Assembly: GCA_028726605.1 (NCBI GenBank)
Contig: JAQYPV010000007.1
Location: forward strand, 1-64,000
Reading direction: 5' to 3'
From: Peptoniphilaceae bacterium
GTDB taxonomy: Bacteria; Bacillota; Clostridia; Tissierellales; Peptoniphilaceae
DNA: 64,000 bases
Below, in pieces: positions 29,912-38,993 of the stretch (its first letter is position 1; every line of letters starts with the position of its first letter). The position numbers and the translations under genes are program-made. Below the pieces are notes generated by a model. It was given only the letters and a program-made list of their open reading frames with translations, searched no databases and was not told where the DNA came from.

Positions 29912-30821
29912 CATCGTTGTGATCGGGGCGGGCCCGGCGGGCCTCTCGGCGGCGCTCTACGCGGCGCGCAGCCATCAAAAGGTCGTCGTTCTGGAAAAAG
30001 ACGTCTTGGGCGGGCAGATGATGATCACGGCGCAGATTGAAAACGTGCCGGGGTCCATCGACAACGACCCATTCGCCCTGACCGACCGCATGGTTCAGCA
30101 GGCGAAGCAATTCGGAGCGGAATTTCGTTATGAAGAAGTGACGTCCGTGTCGATCGACGGGCCGTTCAAGACGGTGACCACAACGCAAAACGAATGGCAG
30201 GCGAAGGCCGTCATCCTCGCCACGGGGGCCAATCCTCGCCGTCTGGGACTGCAAGGTGAGGAAAAGTGGACGGGGCGCGGACTCACCTATTGCGCCACCT
30301 GTGACGGGCCGTTCTTTCAGGGGTTGCCCATCTACGTCGTCGGCGGAGGCGACGCGGCCTTTGACGAGAGCCTCTACTTGCACACGCTCTCTGACGACGT
30401 GACCATCCTCTATCGCGGGGCCAAGCCGCGGGCGGCAGTGGTGTTGCAGGAGCGCGCCCGAGAGGCCGGCATCAAGGTCGTCCTGAACACCGAAGTGGTG
30501 AGCCTCGAAGGTGAAAATGACCTGGACGCCATCGTCCTGCGCGACAACGTGACGGGCGAGGAGAAGCGGATCAAAGGCAATTTTGGCCTCTTCATCTACG
30601 TGGGCATGGAGCCGAACACGGGCCTCGTAAAAGGGCAACTCGCTCTGTCGCCCGAAGGCTACGTCGAAGCGGCGGAGACGACGGAGACGAGCGTGGCGGG
30701 CGTCTATGCGGCCGGCGACGTGCGCTATAAAGACGTCCGTCAAATCGTGACGGCGCTGTCCGATGGGGCGAGTGCCGCCATCCACGCCGTGAAGTACATC
30801 GAACAGCAGGATGCCCAATGA
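29892..30821 (+). CDS. trxB: Thioredoxin reductase
   Basis: VIGAGPAGLSAALYAAR; YCATCDGPFF; VYAAGDVRYKDVRQIVTALSDG. Confidence 0.9.
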   Translation: MDTQVVDIVVIGAGPAGLSAALYAARSHQKVVVLEKDVLGGQMMITAQIENVPGSIDNDPFALTDRMVQQAKQFGAEFRYEEVTSVSIDGPFKTVTTTQNEWQAKAVILATGANPRRLGLQGEEKWTGRGLTYCATCDGPFFQGLPIYVVGGGDAAFDESLYLHTLSDDVTILYRGAKPRAAVVLQERAREAGIKVVLNTEVVSLEGENDLDAIVLRDNVTGEEKRIKGNFGLFIYVGMEPNTGLVKGQLALSPEGYVEAAETTETSVAGVYAAGDVRYKDVRQIVTALSDGASAAIHAVKYIEQQDAQ

Positions 30822-31717
30822 AGCAGCACGAGTCTCAAACGCGCCGCGTGAAGCTTTCGACGCGCCTTCCCTGGAAGACGATGCGGCACATCGGTCTCTT
30901 TCTGATCGCCCTTCTCCTCCTTCTCTCTTTTTATCGGAGCAATATGATTTTCAAGACGACAACCTACACCGTGGAGAGCCCGTTTCTCTCCAATGCGTTC
31001 AACGGGTACAGAATTGCACAAATCTCGGACCTGCACGGCCACGTCTTCGGCGATGCCGGCGAGGATCTGTTGACTGCGCTGGACGCGGCGTCGCCCAACC
31101 TGGTCGTCATCACTGGCGACGCCATCTCTCGAAGTGAGAAGCACCCCGAAGAGACGGCCAAAGTCCTACAGGCTGTGGCTTCCCGGTATCCGACGTACTA
31201 CATCCGCGGCAATCACGAATTACACCGCGATGAAGTGGAGCCGGAGCAATCTCGCTTCTACGACGCGCTTCGGGAAGCGGGCGTCATCGTCCTCGAAAAC
31301 GAGTCGGTACCCATTCTCTACCGTGAGGCCCAGATCAACCTGGTGGGGCTCAAAGAGCCTCTCGACGCCTATGAGACGAACACGCCGCCAGATGTGAAGG
31401 CCCTCTTAGGCGAAAAACCCGATGGCTTTACCATTCTCCTGGCCCACAATCCGCTCTGGCTGGAGCGCTATGTGGACTGGGGCGCAGACCTCGTGATCAG
31501 CGGTCACGTCCACGGCGGCATGGTGCGCCTGCCCTTCGTAGGCGGAGTGTTCTCTCCGGATGTCTCGTTCTTTCCCCGCTACGATCGCGGGGTGTATCAG
31601 ATGGGACAGACCAAGATGGTGGTGTCCACCGGCATGGGGGGAAGCGGTTTTCCCTTCCGGCTCTTCAACGATCAAGAGCTCGTCGTCATCACCCTCTCCT
31701 CGCAGTCCATTCACTAA
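30818..31717 (+). CDS. Metallophosphoesterase (YkuE-like)
   Basis: ISDLHGHVFG, VITGDAIS, IRGNHELH, ISGHVHGG. Confidence 0.85.
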   Translation: MKQHESQTRRVKLSTRLPWKTMRHIGLFLIALLLLLSFYRSNMIFKTTTYTVESPFLSNAFNGYRIAQISDLHGHVFGDAGEDLLTALDAASPNLVVITGDAISRSEKHPEETAKVLQAVASRYPTYYIRGNHELHRDEVEPEQSRFYDALREAGVIVLENESVPILYREAQINLVGLKEPLDAYETNTPPDVKALLGEKPDGFTILLAHNPLWLERYVDWGADLVISGHVHGGMVRLPFVGGVFSPDVSFFPRYDRGVYQMGQTKMVVSTGMGGSGFPFRLFNDQELVVITLSSQSIH

Positions 31718-31771
31718 TTTGGGCGAGGTGGTCAGTGTGGTACAATCGTTGTCAGAATGAGGGGAGGTTTT

Positions 31772-33139
31772 ATGAACATTGTCGATATCATCATTCGTAA
31801 GCGCAACGGAGAGGCGCTCACTCCTGAGGAAATTCACTTTTTCGTGGAGGGCGTGAAAAACGAGACCATTGCGGATTACCAGACGTCGGCGCTTCTGATG
31901 GCCATTTTCTTACGGGGCATGGACGAGACGGAAGTGGCCACGCTCACGCGAGAGATGGCGCTTTCCGGGGACTCATTATCGTTTCCCGAGCGCCTGCGCC
32001 CCATCGTAGACAAACACTCGTCGGGCGGCGTCGGGGACAAGACTTCGCTCGTGATTGCACCTGTCGTGGCCGCCTGTGGCCTTCCCATCGCCAAACTCTC
32101 GGGGCGCGGTCTCGGCCACACCGGGGGTACGATTGACAAATTGGAGAGCATTCCCGGTTTTCGGACCGAGCTCACGGAAGCCGAATTCATCCGCAACGTG
32201 GAAGAAGACGGCATCGCGATCATGGGGCAAAGTGCGGACATCGCCCCAGTGGACAAGGTGCTCTACGCCCTGCGCGACGTCACGGGGACGGTGGATTCCA
32301 TCCCGCTCATCGCGGCGTCCATCATGTCTAAGAAATTGGCGGATGGGTCGGATGCCATCGTGTTGGACGTGAAGTACGGCTCGGGCGCGTTCATGAAGAC
32401 GCCGGAAGAGGCCATCGAGCTGGCTCAAGTCATGGTGGGGATCGGCGAGGCCAACGGCAAGAAGACCCTGGCGCTCATCACCGACATGACTCAGCCTCTG
32501 GGCCGCGCGGTGGGCAACGCGCTCGAAGTGCGCGAGGCCGTGGAGACGCTTCAGGGCGGCGGTCCGGAGGATTTTCGAGCCGTGTGCGTGGCGCTCGCGT
32601 CGGCCATGCTTTTGGCGGGCGAGAAGGCCGAATCCCGCGAGGAAGCGGAAGCGATGGTGCAGGAGGCCGTCACTTCGGGACGGGCGCTTCAGAAGTTGAA
32701 GGCCATGGTGCAGAATCAGGGCGGCGACGTGGCGGCTCTGGACGACCTTTCGAAGCTGCCTCAAGCTACGCTGGAGCAGGACGTCGTGGCCACACAGACG
32801 GGGGTGGTCGTGGCGATCGACGCGGAAACCATTGGAAAGGCGTCGCTTGCACTGGGCGCGGGGCGGCGGCGCAAAGAGGACGCCATCGATCCGGCCGTAG
32901 GCCTCGTGCTGTCCAAGAAGGTGGGCGATGCCGTAACGGCGGGGGATTCTCTCGTCACGCTCTACGCCAATGATCCCGAGCGTGTTGAGGAGGCGGAAGG
33001 ACTCGTTCGGGAGGCCTATCAAATCGAAGCGCGGGAAGCGACGGGGAAGACCGCTGTGGTGTACGCGCGCGTCACCCAAGGTGGCGTCGAACGGCTCGAT
33101 GCGGCGAAAGGGGCGGACGATGCGGCAGATGAAGCGTGA
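31772..33139 (+). CDS. pdp: Pyrimidine-nucleoside phosphorylase
   Basis: DKHSSGGVGDKTSLVIAPVVAACGLPIAKLSGRGLGHTGGTIDKLESIPGF. Confidence 0.92.
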   Translation: MNIVDIIIRKRNGEALTPEEIHFFVEGVKNETIADYQTSALLMAIFLRGMDETEVATLTREMALSGDSLSFPERLRPIVDKHSSGGVGDKTSLVIAPVVAACGLPIAKLSGRGLGHTGGTIDKLESIPGFRTELTEAEFIRNVEEDGIAIMGQSADIAPVDKVLYALRDVTGTVDSIPLIAASIMSKKLADGSDAIVLDVKYGSGAFMKTPEEAIELAQVMVGIGEANGKKTLALITDMTQPLGRAVGNALEVREAVETLQGGGPEDFRAVCVALASAMLLAGEKAESREEAEAMVQEAVTSGRALQKLKAMVQNQGGDVAALDDLSKLPQATLEQDVVATQTGVVVAIDAETIGKASLALGAGRRRKEDAIDPAVGLVLSKKVGDAVTAGDSLVTLYANDPERVEEAEGLVREAYQIEAREATGKTAVVYARVTQGGVERLDAAKGADDAADEA

Positions 33140-33581
33140 GGATTCTCCGCATCTGGCGTTACTGGAAGCGGCTGAGGCGGTCTTAGCGCATGCCTACGCG
33201 CCGTACTCGTCATTTCACGTCGGCGCCGCGCTTGAAGATGTCGACGGTCGGATTTGGACGGGATGTAATGTGGAGAATGCCGCTTTTTCGGCGGGCATTT
33301 GTGCGGAGCGCACAGCGCTCTTCAAGGCCGTGTCCGAAGGCGTTACGTCGTTTGTGGCCCTCGCCATTGTGGGCAGAAAAGCAGATGCCACGGCTGCAGC
33401 CGTGGAGTTTACCACGCCCTGCGGCGTGTGCCGTCAGGCGCTCAACGAGTTTTGCGACGCCGAGATGCCGGTGGTCGTCGCCGGAGGTGACGGAGAAGTG
33501 CGGGAGTACACGCTGAACGAGTTGCTTCCGGGAGCCTTTGGGCCTAAAAACTTGAGCGATACGGGAAAACGGTCTAAATAA
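33120..33581 (+). CDS. cdd: Cytidine deaminase
   Basis: YAPYSSFHVGAAL, GCNVENAAFSAGICAERTA, PCGVCRQAL. Confidence 0.92.
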   Translation: MRQMKREDSPHLALLEAAEAVLAHAYAPYSSFHVGAALEDVDGRIWTGCNVENAAFSAGICAERTALFKAVSEGVTSFVALAIVGRKADATAAAVEFTTPCGVCRQALNEFCDAEMPVVVAGGDGEVREYTLNELLPGAFGPKNLSDTGKRSK

Positions 33582-33663
33582 TTAAATTGAACGATACCTT
33601 ATCCTCGAGAAATCGTGTACAATAGAGGAGAAGCAATTCTTGAGAGTCGAAGAAAGGAACGTT

Positions 33664-33969
33664 ATGAACTATTCATTGGGTGACGCCATCATCACGAGCA
33701 TCTTCTCCATGCTCATCGTCTTTCTGATCTTGATCCTCTTGGCAGCGGTCATCAGCCTGTTCAAGTACATCAAGTCAAGTGCGCCGGAACCGGTCAAGAA
33801 GGGGGCGAAGAAAGCACAGCCCGCGCAGGCGGCGAAAAAGGCGCCGGCAGCTGTGGCCGCGGAATCGGCATCGAACGGAGCGCTCATCGCCATGTTGACG
33901 GCGACCTGCGTTGCCGAAGCGGAGTCCGGCCGGGCGATGAACGTCCTTTCCGTTTCACAGATCAACTGA
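33664..33969 (+). CDS. OadG-family (sodium-pump decarboxylase gamma/delta subunit-like) small membrane protein
   Basis: Single N-terminal TM segment followed by Ala/Pro/Lys-rich linker. Confidence 0.65.
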   Translation: MNYSLGDAIITSIFSMLIVFLILILLAAVISLFKYIKSSAPEPVKKGAKKAQPAQAAKKAPAAVAAESASNGALIAMLTATCVAEAESGRAMNVLSVSQIN

Positions 33970-33978
33970 GTTTCTGTT

Positions 33979-34003
33979 CCGCCGGCCTTCGGGCCGGCTT
34001 TTG
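33979..34003 (+). terminator. Rho-independent terminator
   Basis: GCCGGCC-TTC-GGGCCGGC-TTTTG. Confidence 0.8.
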
Positions 34004-34034
34004 TGTGTGATGCAAAAAGCGGAAAGGAGCGAGG

Positions 34035-35765
34035 ATGAAGACGCGAAGGGGTCTCAGGATTCCGATGGTGGCGGGAGGCGTGTTGCTCTCCCTCGCACTC
34101 ATGCCCATCGAAAAGGGACGCGTCCCCATGGTCTTGGCACGGCAAGCAAACGTTTTGACACGGTCGGAAAGTGGAGCCATACGCACAGACGAATTGCGTG
34201 CCTTCATTTGGAATTTTGACATCGAGACGCTGTCTTTGGAAAGCGAGACACTGCACTACCTGGTCTTTGAAGCCGGCGCGCAGTTCGGACGGGGGGCGCT
34301 GGCCATGCAAGTGACGGTGAGCCAGAACGGGGAACTCATCGACAACCCTAAGGTGACGACGACGCAGTACACCGATCGATTCTACGTGTCCTACAACAGG
34401 CTCAAATCTGGTGAGACGTATACCGTGACCGTGGAAGTCTTCGACGAGGACGGTCGCACGGCGAAAGCCGTCGGCGTGGTGCGCGTGGAGGGGCAGGGCA
34501 AGCAACTGCGCGCGGTGACGCTCAAGTCCATCGCCCCCTACGTCTATCACGTGACTGTGGACGGAAATGGCGGTTTCGTGCGCTTGGAGAAAGATCCTTC
34601 CTACGAAGTGTTTCAATACCAGGAGAAGTTCCTCCTGCCGACGCCCAGCATGGCGAGTTCCCCCACGGGTGATGGGGTCTTTGATGGCTGGGAAGTGAAC
34701 GGCGTGCGCATGAAAGCCGGTGAGACGATTGAGATCACCGAGGATACCACATTGAAGGTGCTGTGGAAGGTGGAGTCGTCTTCCTCGAGTTCTTCCGCGT
34801 CTTCGGATGGCTCAGAATCGGACGGCGCGCTATTGCCGGGAGCGCCTGAAGACCCCACCGCTCCGGACGTGCTCCACTATCCGGGGGCTGCGCGCCAGGA
34901 CGTGGCCGTGGCCATTTCCAAGGCCTTCTTTCCCTCGGCTGAAAAAGTCATTTTGGTGCAAAGCATGGCCGATGCGGATGCCTTGAGCGGTTCGAATGTG
35001 TCACAAGGGCGTTATCCCATTTTGTACACGAATGCAGAACTCCTTTTCGAGACCACCAGGGAAGAGATCAAGCGGCTCGGTGCGAAGGAAGTCATCGTCA
35101 TGGGTGGGGAAAAGACCATTCCACCGAAGATCGTCCAAGATGTGTCGGAGATCAGTGGCGTGGAAAAGGTCACTCGCCTCGGCGGCGCGGATCGCTATGC
35201 GGTAAACGTCAATACCCTCTCGTATTTTGACGCCTATGACTCAGTCGTCTTTGCGCAGGGCTTGGCCACAGCGGACGCCCTCGCCGCGGCGCCCTATGCA
35301 CATCACCAAAAGGCACCTTTAGTCTTAGTGAAACAGAGCAGCGTGCCGGAGGTGACTGCTGAGGCGCTTAAAGGGCGAGCGCTCACGAAAGCGACGCTCA
35401 TCGGCGGTGAAAAGACCGTCACAAAGGAGGCGCAGGATGCGCTCTCAGATTTCCTTCGCATTGACGTCAAGCGCATCTCTGGAAAAGACCGTTACGAGCT
35501 GGCCTGTGAAGTGGCAAAGGCGTTTGAAAAGCCGAAAGAGGCATTTGTGACCAATGGCCTCATGTGGTCTGACGCCTTGACCGCTTCTTGCGCAGCACAG
35601 CAGACGGGCTCACCGCTTCTGCTCGTTCGCCAGAGCGTCATTCCCGGGGAAGTGGCTCAATACATTAGGAACAATCCCTCGTTGGTTCGGCTCCACGTCT
35701 TGGGAGGGCCGGCGTCCATCAATCCGAACATGGATGCGATTCTGAAGGGCCTGGATCTCATATAG
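34035..35765 (+). CDS. Secreted surface protein with C-terminal cell-wall-binding repeat 2 (CWB2) domains
   Basis: Repeated V..GG..(T/S)I...V..dl....V.Rl.G.DRYavn blocks; N-terminal signal sequence. Confidence 0.85.
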   Translation: MKTRRGLRIPMVAGGVLLSLALMPIEKGRVPMVLARQANVLTRSESGAIRTDELRAFIWNFDIETLSLESETLHYLVFEAGAQFGRGALAMQVTVSQNGELIDNPKVTTTQYTDRFYVSYNRLKSGETYTVTVEVFDEDGRTAKAVGVVRVEGQGKQLRAVTLKSIAPYVYHVTVDGNGGFVRLEKDPSYEVFQYQEKFLLPTPSMASSPTGDGVFDGWEVNGVRMKAGETIEITEDTTLKVLWKVESSSSSSSASSDGSESDGALLPGAPEDPTAPDVLHYPGAARQDVAVAISKAFFPSAEKVILVQSMADADALSGSNVSQGRYPILYTNAELLFETTREEIKRLGAKEVIVMGGEKTIPPKIVQDVSEISGVEKVTRLGGADRYAVNVNTLSYFDAYDSVVFAQGLATADALAAAPYAHHQKAPLVLVKQSSVPEVTAEALKGRALTKATLIGGEKTVTKEAQDALSDFLRIDVKRISGKDRYELACEVAKAFEKPKEAFVTNGLMWSDALTASCAAQQTGSPLLLVRQSVIPGEVAQYIRNNPSLVRLHVLGGPASINPNMDAILKGLDLI

Positions 35766-35801
35766 AATTAAGTGTAAAAAACTGGCAGGATGATCGTTAT
35801 A

Positions 35802-35841
35802 TAAAAAAGGGATCCGTGCTGCCGCAGCAACACGAGATCCC
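35802..35841 (-). terminator. Rho-independent terminator of gltS
   Basis: Minus strand GGGATC...GATCCC stem followed by TTTTTT. Confidence 0.75.
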
Positions 35842-35898
35842 TATCGGAATGGCGAGAAATAAAACAAACGTCAGTGATGTGCCCCGTATTTGTTCAGC

Positions 35899-37140
35899 TC
35901 ATTGCCAGTTCGCCAAGAAGCTCCCGGCCAGAGACAGGAAGATGGGGTTAAAGATGTCGTCCACGATGACGGCCCACGACGGATACAGGATCCACGCCGT
36001 ATTGTGGTAGCCGTATTCCTGCATGAGTGCGCGCTCATTGGCCACCGCATTGGAACCGGAGCCGCAGCCCCATCCGACGTTGCCCGCCGCCATGACGGCT
36101 GCGCCGTAGTCTTTCCCGAACATGCGGAACGAGACGAAGATGGCGAAGAGGGCGATGAAGATGCCTTGAGCCAAGAGGATGATGCCCATTTGGCCCGCCA
36201 CCGGGGCGAGTTTCGTGAAGTCGATGGACATCAACACGAGGGCGAGGTAGAGTTCCAGCCACATGTCTTCCAAAGCGTTCACTTCTGGCAGGTAGATCTC
36301 GCGTCCCGTCTCTTCCATGACGTTGCGGACGATGGCGCCGGCAAAGAGGCAGCCGATGAACTTTGGCATTTCAATCATCGGAATGTTGTCGAGCAACATG
36401 TAAATGGGCATCCCGAGGGCGCAGGCCAGCAGGACGATGGCGAACGCGTAGATGAGGCGCGTGCCGTCCAACGCGTTCACCTTGCCACTCTTGTGATCTT
36501 CGGGGATGTCGTTGGGGTCAGATTTGAGGTTGTGCTTGTGAATGAGGTAGGCGCCCACAGGTCCGCCGATGAGCGATCCCATGATGTTGCCCATGGTGCC
36601 CGCGGCCACGCCGATGGTGGTGGCGTCCGCTGCGCCCATGTTCTCAAAAATGGGGCCGAAGGCGCTGGCCGTACCGACGCCGCCCGACATCGCAGCAGAC
36701 GAGACCTGCAACGACAAGAGCGGGTGGAGGCCCACGAGTTTGCCGAGGGTCACGCCCAAGACGTTCTGCAGCGTGATCAAGAGGCACGCGGCCACGGCGA
36801 TGTTCACTACTAATTTGCCGCCCGACCGCTTTAAAAGCTTCATGGAGAAGCCGTAGCCGATGCACATGAAAAAGATGTTCTGCGCCAGATCCTTCAAAAT
36901 CTTCGTGTCAAACGAGAACTGCAGCGTGCCGGTGCTGTTGATGATCGAAACGATGATCGAAAACAGGATGCCCGAGACCACTGGCGCCGGAATGGCGTAC
37001 TTTCGCAAGTGCGCCGACTTCGACACGATGAAGCGTCCGAGGAAGATGACGATGGCGGCAAAGCCCAACGTCGTCAAGTACTCAAACTGATAGGTACCGG
37101 CGGCTTGGTCATACGTTCCAAAATAACTGATGATGTCCAT
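35899..37140 (-). CDS. gltS: Sodium/glutamate symporter
   Basis: GltS/ESS-type membrane protein; SGGVGTASAFGPIFE. Confidence 0.88.
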   Translation of the reverse strand: MDIISYFGTYDQAAGTYQFEYLTTLGFAAIVIFLGRFIVSKSAHLRKYAIPAPVVSGILFSIIVSIINSTGTLQFSFDTKILKDLAQNIFFMCIGYGFSMKLLKRSGGKLVVNIAVAACLLITLQNVLGVTLGKLVGLHPLLSLQVSSAAMSGGVGTASAFGPIFENMGAADATTIGVAAGTMGNIMGSLIGGPVGAYLIHKHNLKSDPNDIPEDHKSGKVNALDGTRLIYAFAIVLLACALGMPIYMLLDNIPMIEMPKFIGCLFAGAIVRNVMEETGREIYLPEVNALEDMWLELYLALVLMSIDFTKLAPVAGQMGIILLAQGIFIALFAIFVSFRMFGKDYGAAVMAAGNVGWGCGSGSNAVANERALMQEYGYHNTAWILYPSWAVIVDDIFNPIFLSLAGSFLANWQ

Positions 37141-37226
37141 TTTTCCTCCCAATTCGTTTCATAATGCCTTGCATGACCATTCCGTAAGTTCATATTATAC
37201 ACAGAATTGAGAGATCTTAGATACTT

Positions 37227-38705
37227 TTACTGTGCTTTTTGGTATGGCTCGTACAGCACGCGATCTGCTTGGATGGCCAGCGCGCATTCCACGCGTTTGC
37301 GGAACAGCTCACAGCTCAGCGGCACTGTCGCTTGGAGGTCGCCGGCCGCATGAAGCGCGTTGGCGGCGCATCCGCCGGAGCAGTAGAGTTTCGCCCAGCA
37401 GTCTTGACAATCCGGCCGGCTGTAGCAATTGCACTCCTTAAAATCCGCCGTGAGTTCCGGCTTTTCGATGCCCGTCATCACGTTGCCGATCTTAAAGTCC
37501 GTCTCACCGACGAATTGATGACAGGGGTAGAGATCGCCTTCTGGCGTGACCGCCAGGTACTCCGTGCCGATGCCGCAGCCGCTGATGCGCTTGTGCACAC
37601 ACGGCCCGCCTTCGAGGTTCATCATGAAGTGATAGAAGACGAAGGGGTGGTCTTCGGGAGGAAGCGCGTCGACGTCTTCGCCACTGGCTACGGCATCCGC
37701 GGCGAGGCGATTGCGCCGGATCATCTCGGCCGCGAGCTTGTCGTATTCGGCTTTCAGCGCCTCGACGTCGTCGGGACCCAGCATATACGGCTCGTCCGGG
37801 TCGCCGATGACCGGCTCCATGGAGAGCCGGTAAAAGCCCAGATTGGCCATGTGGAGCACGTCTTGATAAAAGTCCACGTTGTTTTTGGTATACGTGCCTC
37901 GCATGTAGTACTCCTGGTCGCCCCGCGACGACACGAAGGATTTAAAGCGCGGCACGATGCGATCGTAGCTGCCGCGGCCGTCGACCGTGTGGCGCAGACG
38001 GTCGTGGACTTCTTTGCGCCCGTCCAGCGAGAGCACCACGTTGTGCATGTTTTCGTTCAGGAAGGAGATCATCTCATCGTCCAAGAGCATGCCGTTGGTG
38101 GTAAAGGTGAAGCGAAAGTGCTTGCCGGCGTCCTGCTCCTTTTCGCGCGCGTAGCGCACCGTCTCTTTGACGACGTCCCAGTTGAGAGCCGGCTCTCCGC
38201 CGAAGAAGTCGATGTCGATGTTGCGATGGGGACCGGATTCGCGGATGACGAAGTCGATGGCGCGTTTCGCCACGTCGAGCGACATGAGGGCGCGCTCGCC
38301 GTGGTACTTGCCCTGGCTGGCAAAGCAGTAGTCGCAGTCCAGATTGCAGGTGTGCGCGACGTTGAGGCAGAGGGCCTTCACGTAGGTCTTGCGCTCCCGG
38401 AGTTTCAAACTGAGATCCGCGTAGGGATCCTCAGTGAAGAGCTGCTCGTTCGCGATGAGTTCGCGCAAGTCGTTCAAGGTTTCCTGCAGGTCCGCTTCGT
38501 CGGCTTCGGGGAAAGCCTCGTGGAGTTCGGAATTGAGCCTCTCTGACGAAACCGCTTCAAGGGGCGTCAGAGATTCGTTCTTCAGGTGACGATCCAGTGC
38601 CTCCACGGCGTATTCGGCCATGGAATCCAACAGGTGGACGGCTCCGGAGTAGGTATCCACGGCGAAGGCAAGGCCTTGAGCATGGAATTGATGAATCATG
38701 GACAA
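37227..38705 (-). CDS. scfB: SCIFF peptide thioether maturase (radical SAM, SPASM/twitch C-terminus)
   Basis: VAHTCNLDCDYCFASQGKYHGERALMS radical SAM CxxxCxxC; C-terminal Cys cluster CNCYSRPDCQDCWAKLYCSGGCAANA; adjacent SCIFF gene. Confidence 0.93.
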   Translation of the reverse strand: MSMIHQFHAQGLAFAVDTYSGAVHLLDSMAEYAVEALDRHLKNESLTPLEAVSSERLNSELHEAFPEADEADLQETLNDLRELIANEQLFTEDPYADLSLKLRERKTYVKALCLNVAHTCNLDCDYCFASQGKYHGERALMSLDVAKRAIDFVIRESGPHRNIDIDFFGGEPALNWDVVKETVRYAREKEQDAGKHFRFTFTTNGMLLDDEMISFLNENMHNVVLSLDGRKEVHDRLRHTVDGRGSYDRIVPRFKSFVSSRGDQEYYMRGTYTKNNVDFYQDVLHMANLGFYRLSMEPVIGDPDEPYMLGPDDVEALKAEYDKLAAEMIRRNRLAADAVASGEDVDALPPEDHPFVFYHFMMNLEGGPCVHKRISGCGIGTEYLAVTPEGDLYPCHQFVGETDFKIGNVMTGIEKPELTADFKECNCYSRPDCQDCWAKLYCSGGCAANALHAAGDLQATVPLSCELFRKRVECALAIQADRVLYEPYQKAQ

Positions 38706-38730
38706 TCCTATCTAAGCGACAGCGTCGCAA

Positions 38731-38762
38731 TAAAAAAGACGCGGAGCGAAACGTTCCGCGCC
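38731..38762 (-). terminator. Terminator between the SCIFF gene and its maturase
   Basis: Minus strand CGCGGA...TCCGCG-TCTTTTTT. Confidence 0.75.
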
Positions 38763-38770
38763 TGAACAGT

Positions 38771-38917
38771 TTACTTTCTCTTCTGTTCGCAATCCTGATT
38801 GGCGATGCCGCACGAGGTCTTGCAAGCCGATTGGCATGAGGTCTGGCATTCGCCGCAGCCGCCCTCTTTGACGCTCTTCTTCAAATCGCGCGTGTTCAAA
38901 GTTTTAATATGTGTCAT
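38771..38917 (-). CDS. scfA: SCIFF precursor peptide (six cysteines in forty-five residues)
   Basis: MTHIKTLNTRDLKKSVKEGGCGECQTSCQSACKTSCGIANQDCEQKRK; SD gggagga; too short for the ORF track. Confidence 0.95.
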   Translation of the reverse strand: MTHIKTLNTRDLKKSVKEGGCGECQTSCQSACKTSCGIANQDCEQKRK

Positions 38918-38964
38918 GATTTCCTCCCTCAGTCTGATGCCCCATCACGCAGGCGTTTTGTTTT

Positions 38965-38993
38965 ATGATAGCGATTCAAAGGGATGGCGTCAA
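38965..38993 (-). promoter_or_regulatory. Promoter of the SCIFF gene
   Basis: Minus strand TTGACG-N17-TATCAT. Confidence 0.65.

Noticed and set aside
29544-30818. 424-aa minus-strand ORF
   Set aside because: Antisense to the HAD hydrolase and trxB
37239-38546. 435-aa plus-strand ORF
   Set aside because: Antisense to the SCIFF maturase, no protein-like motifs
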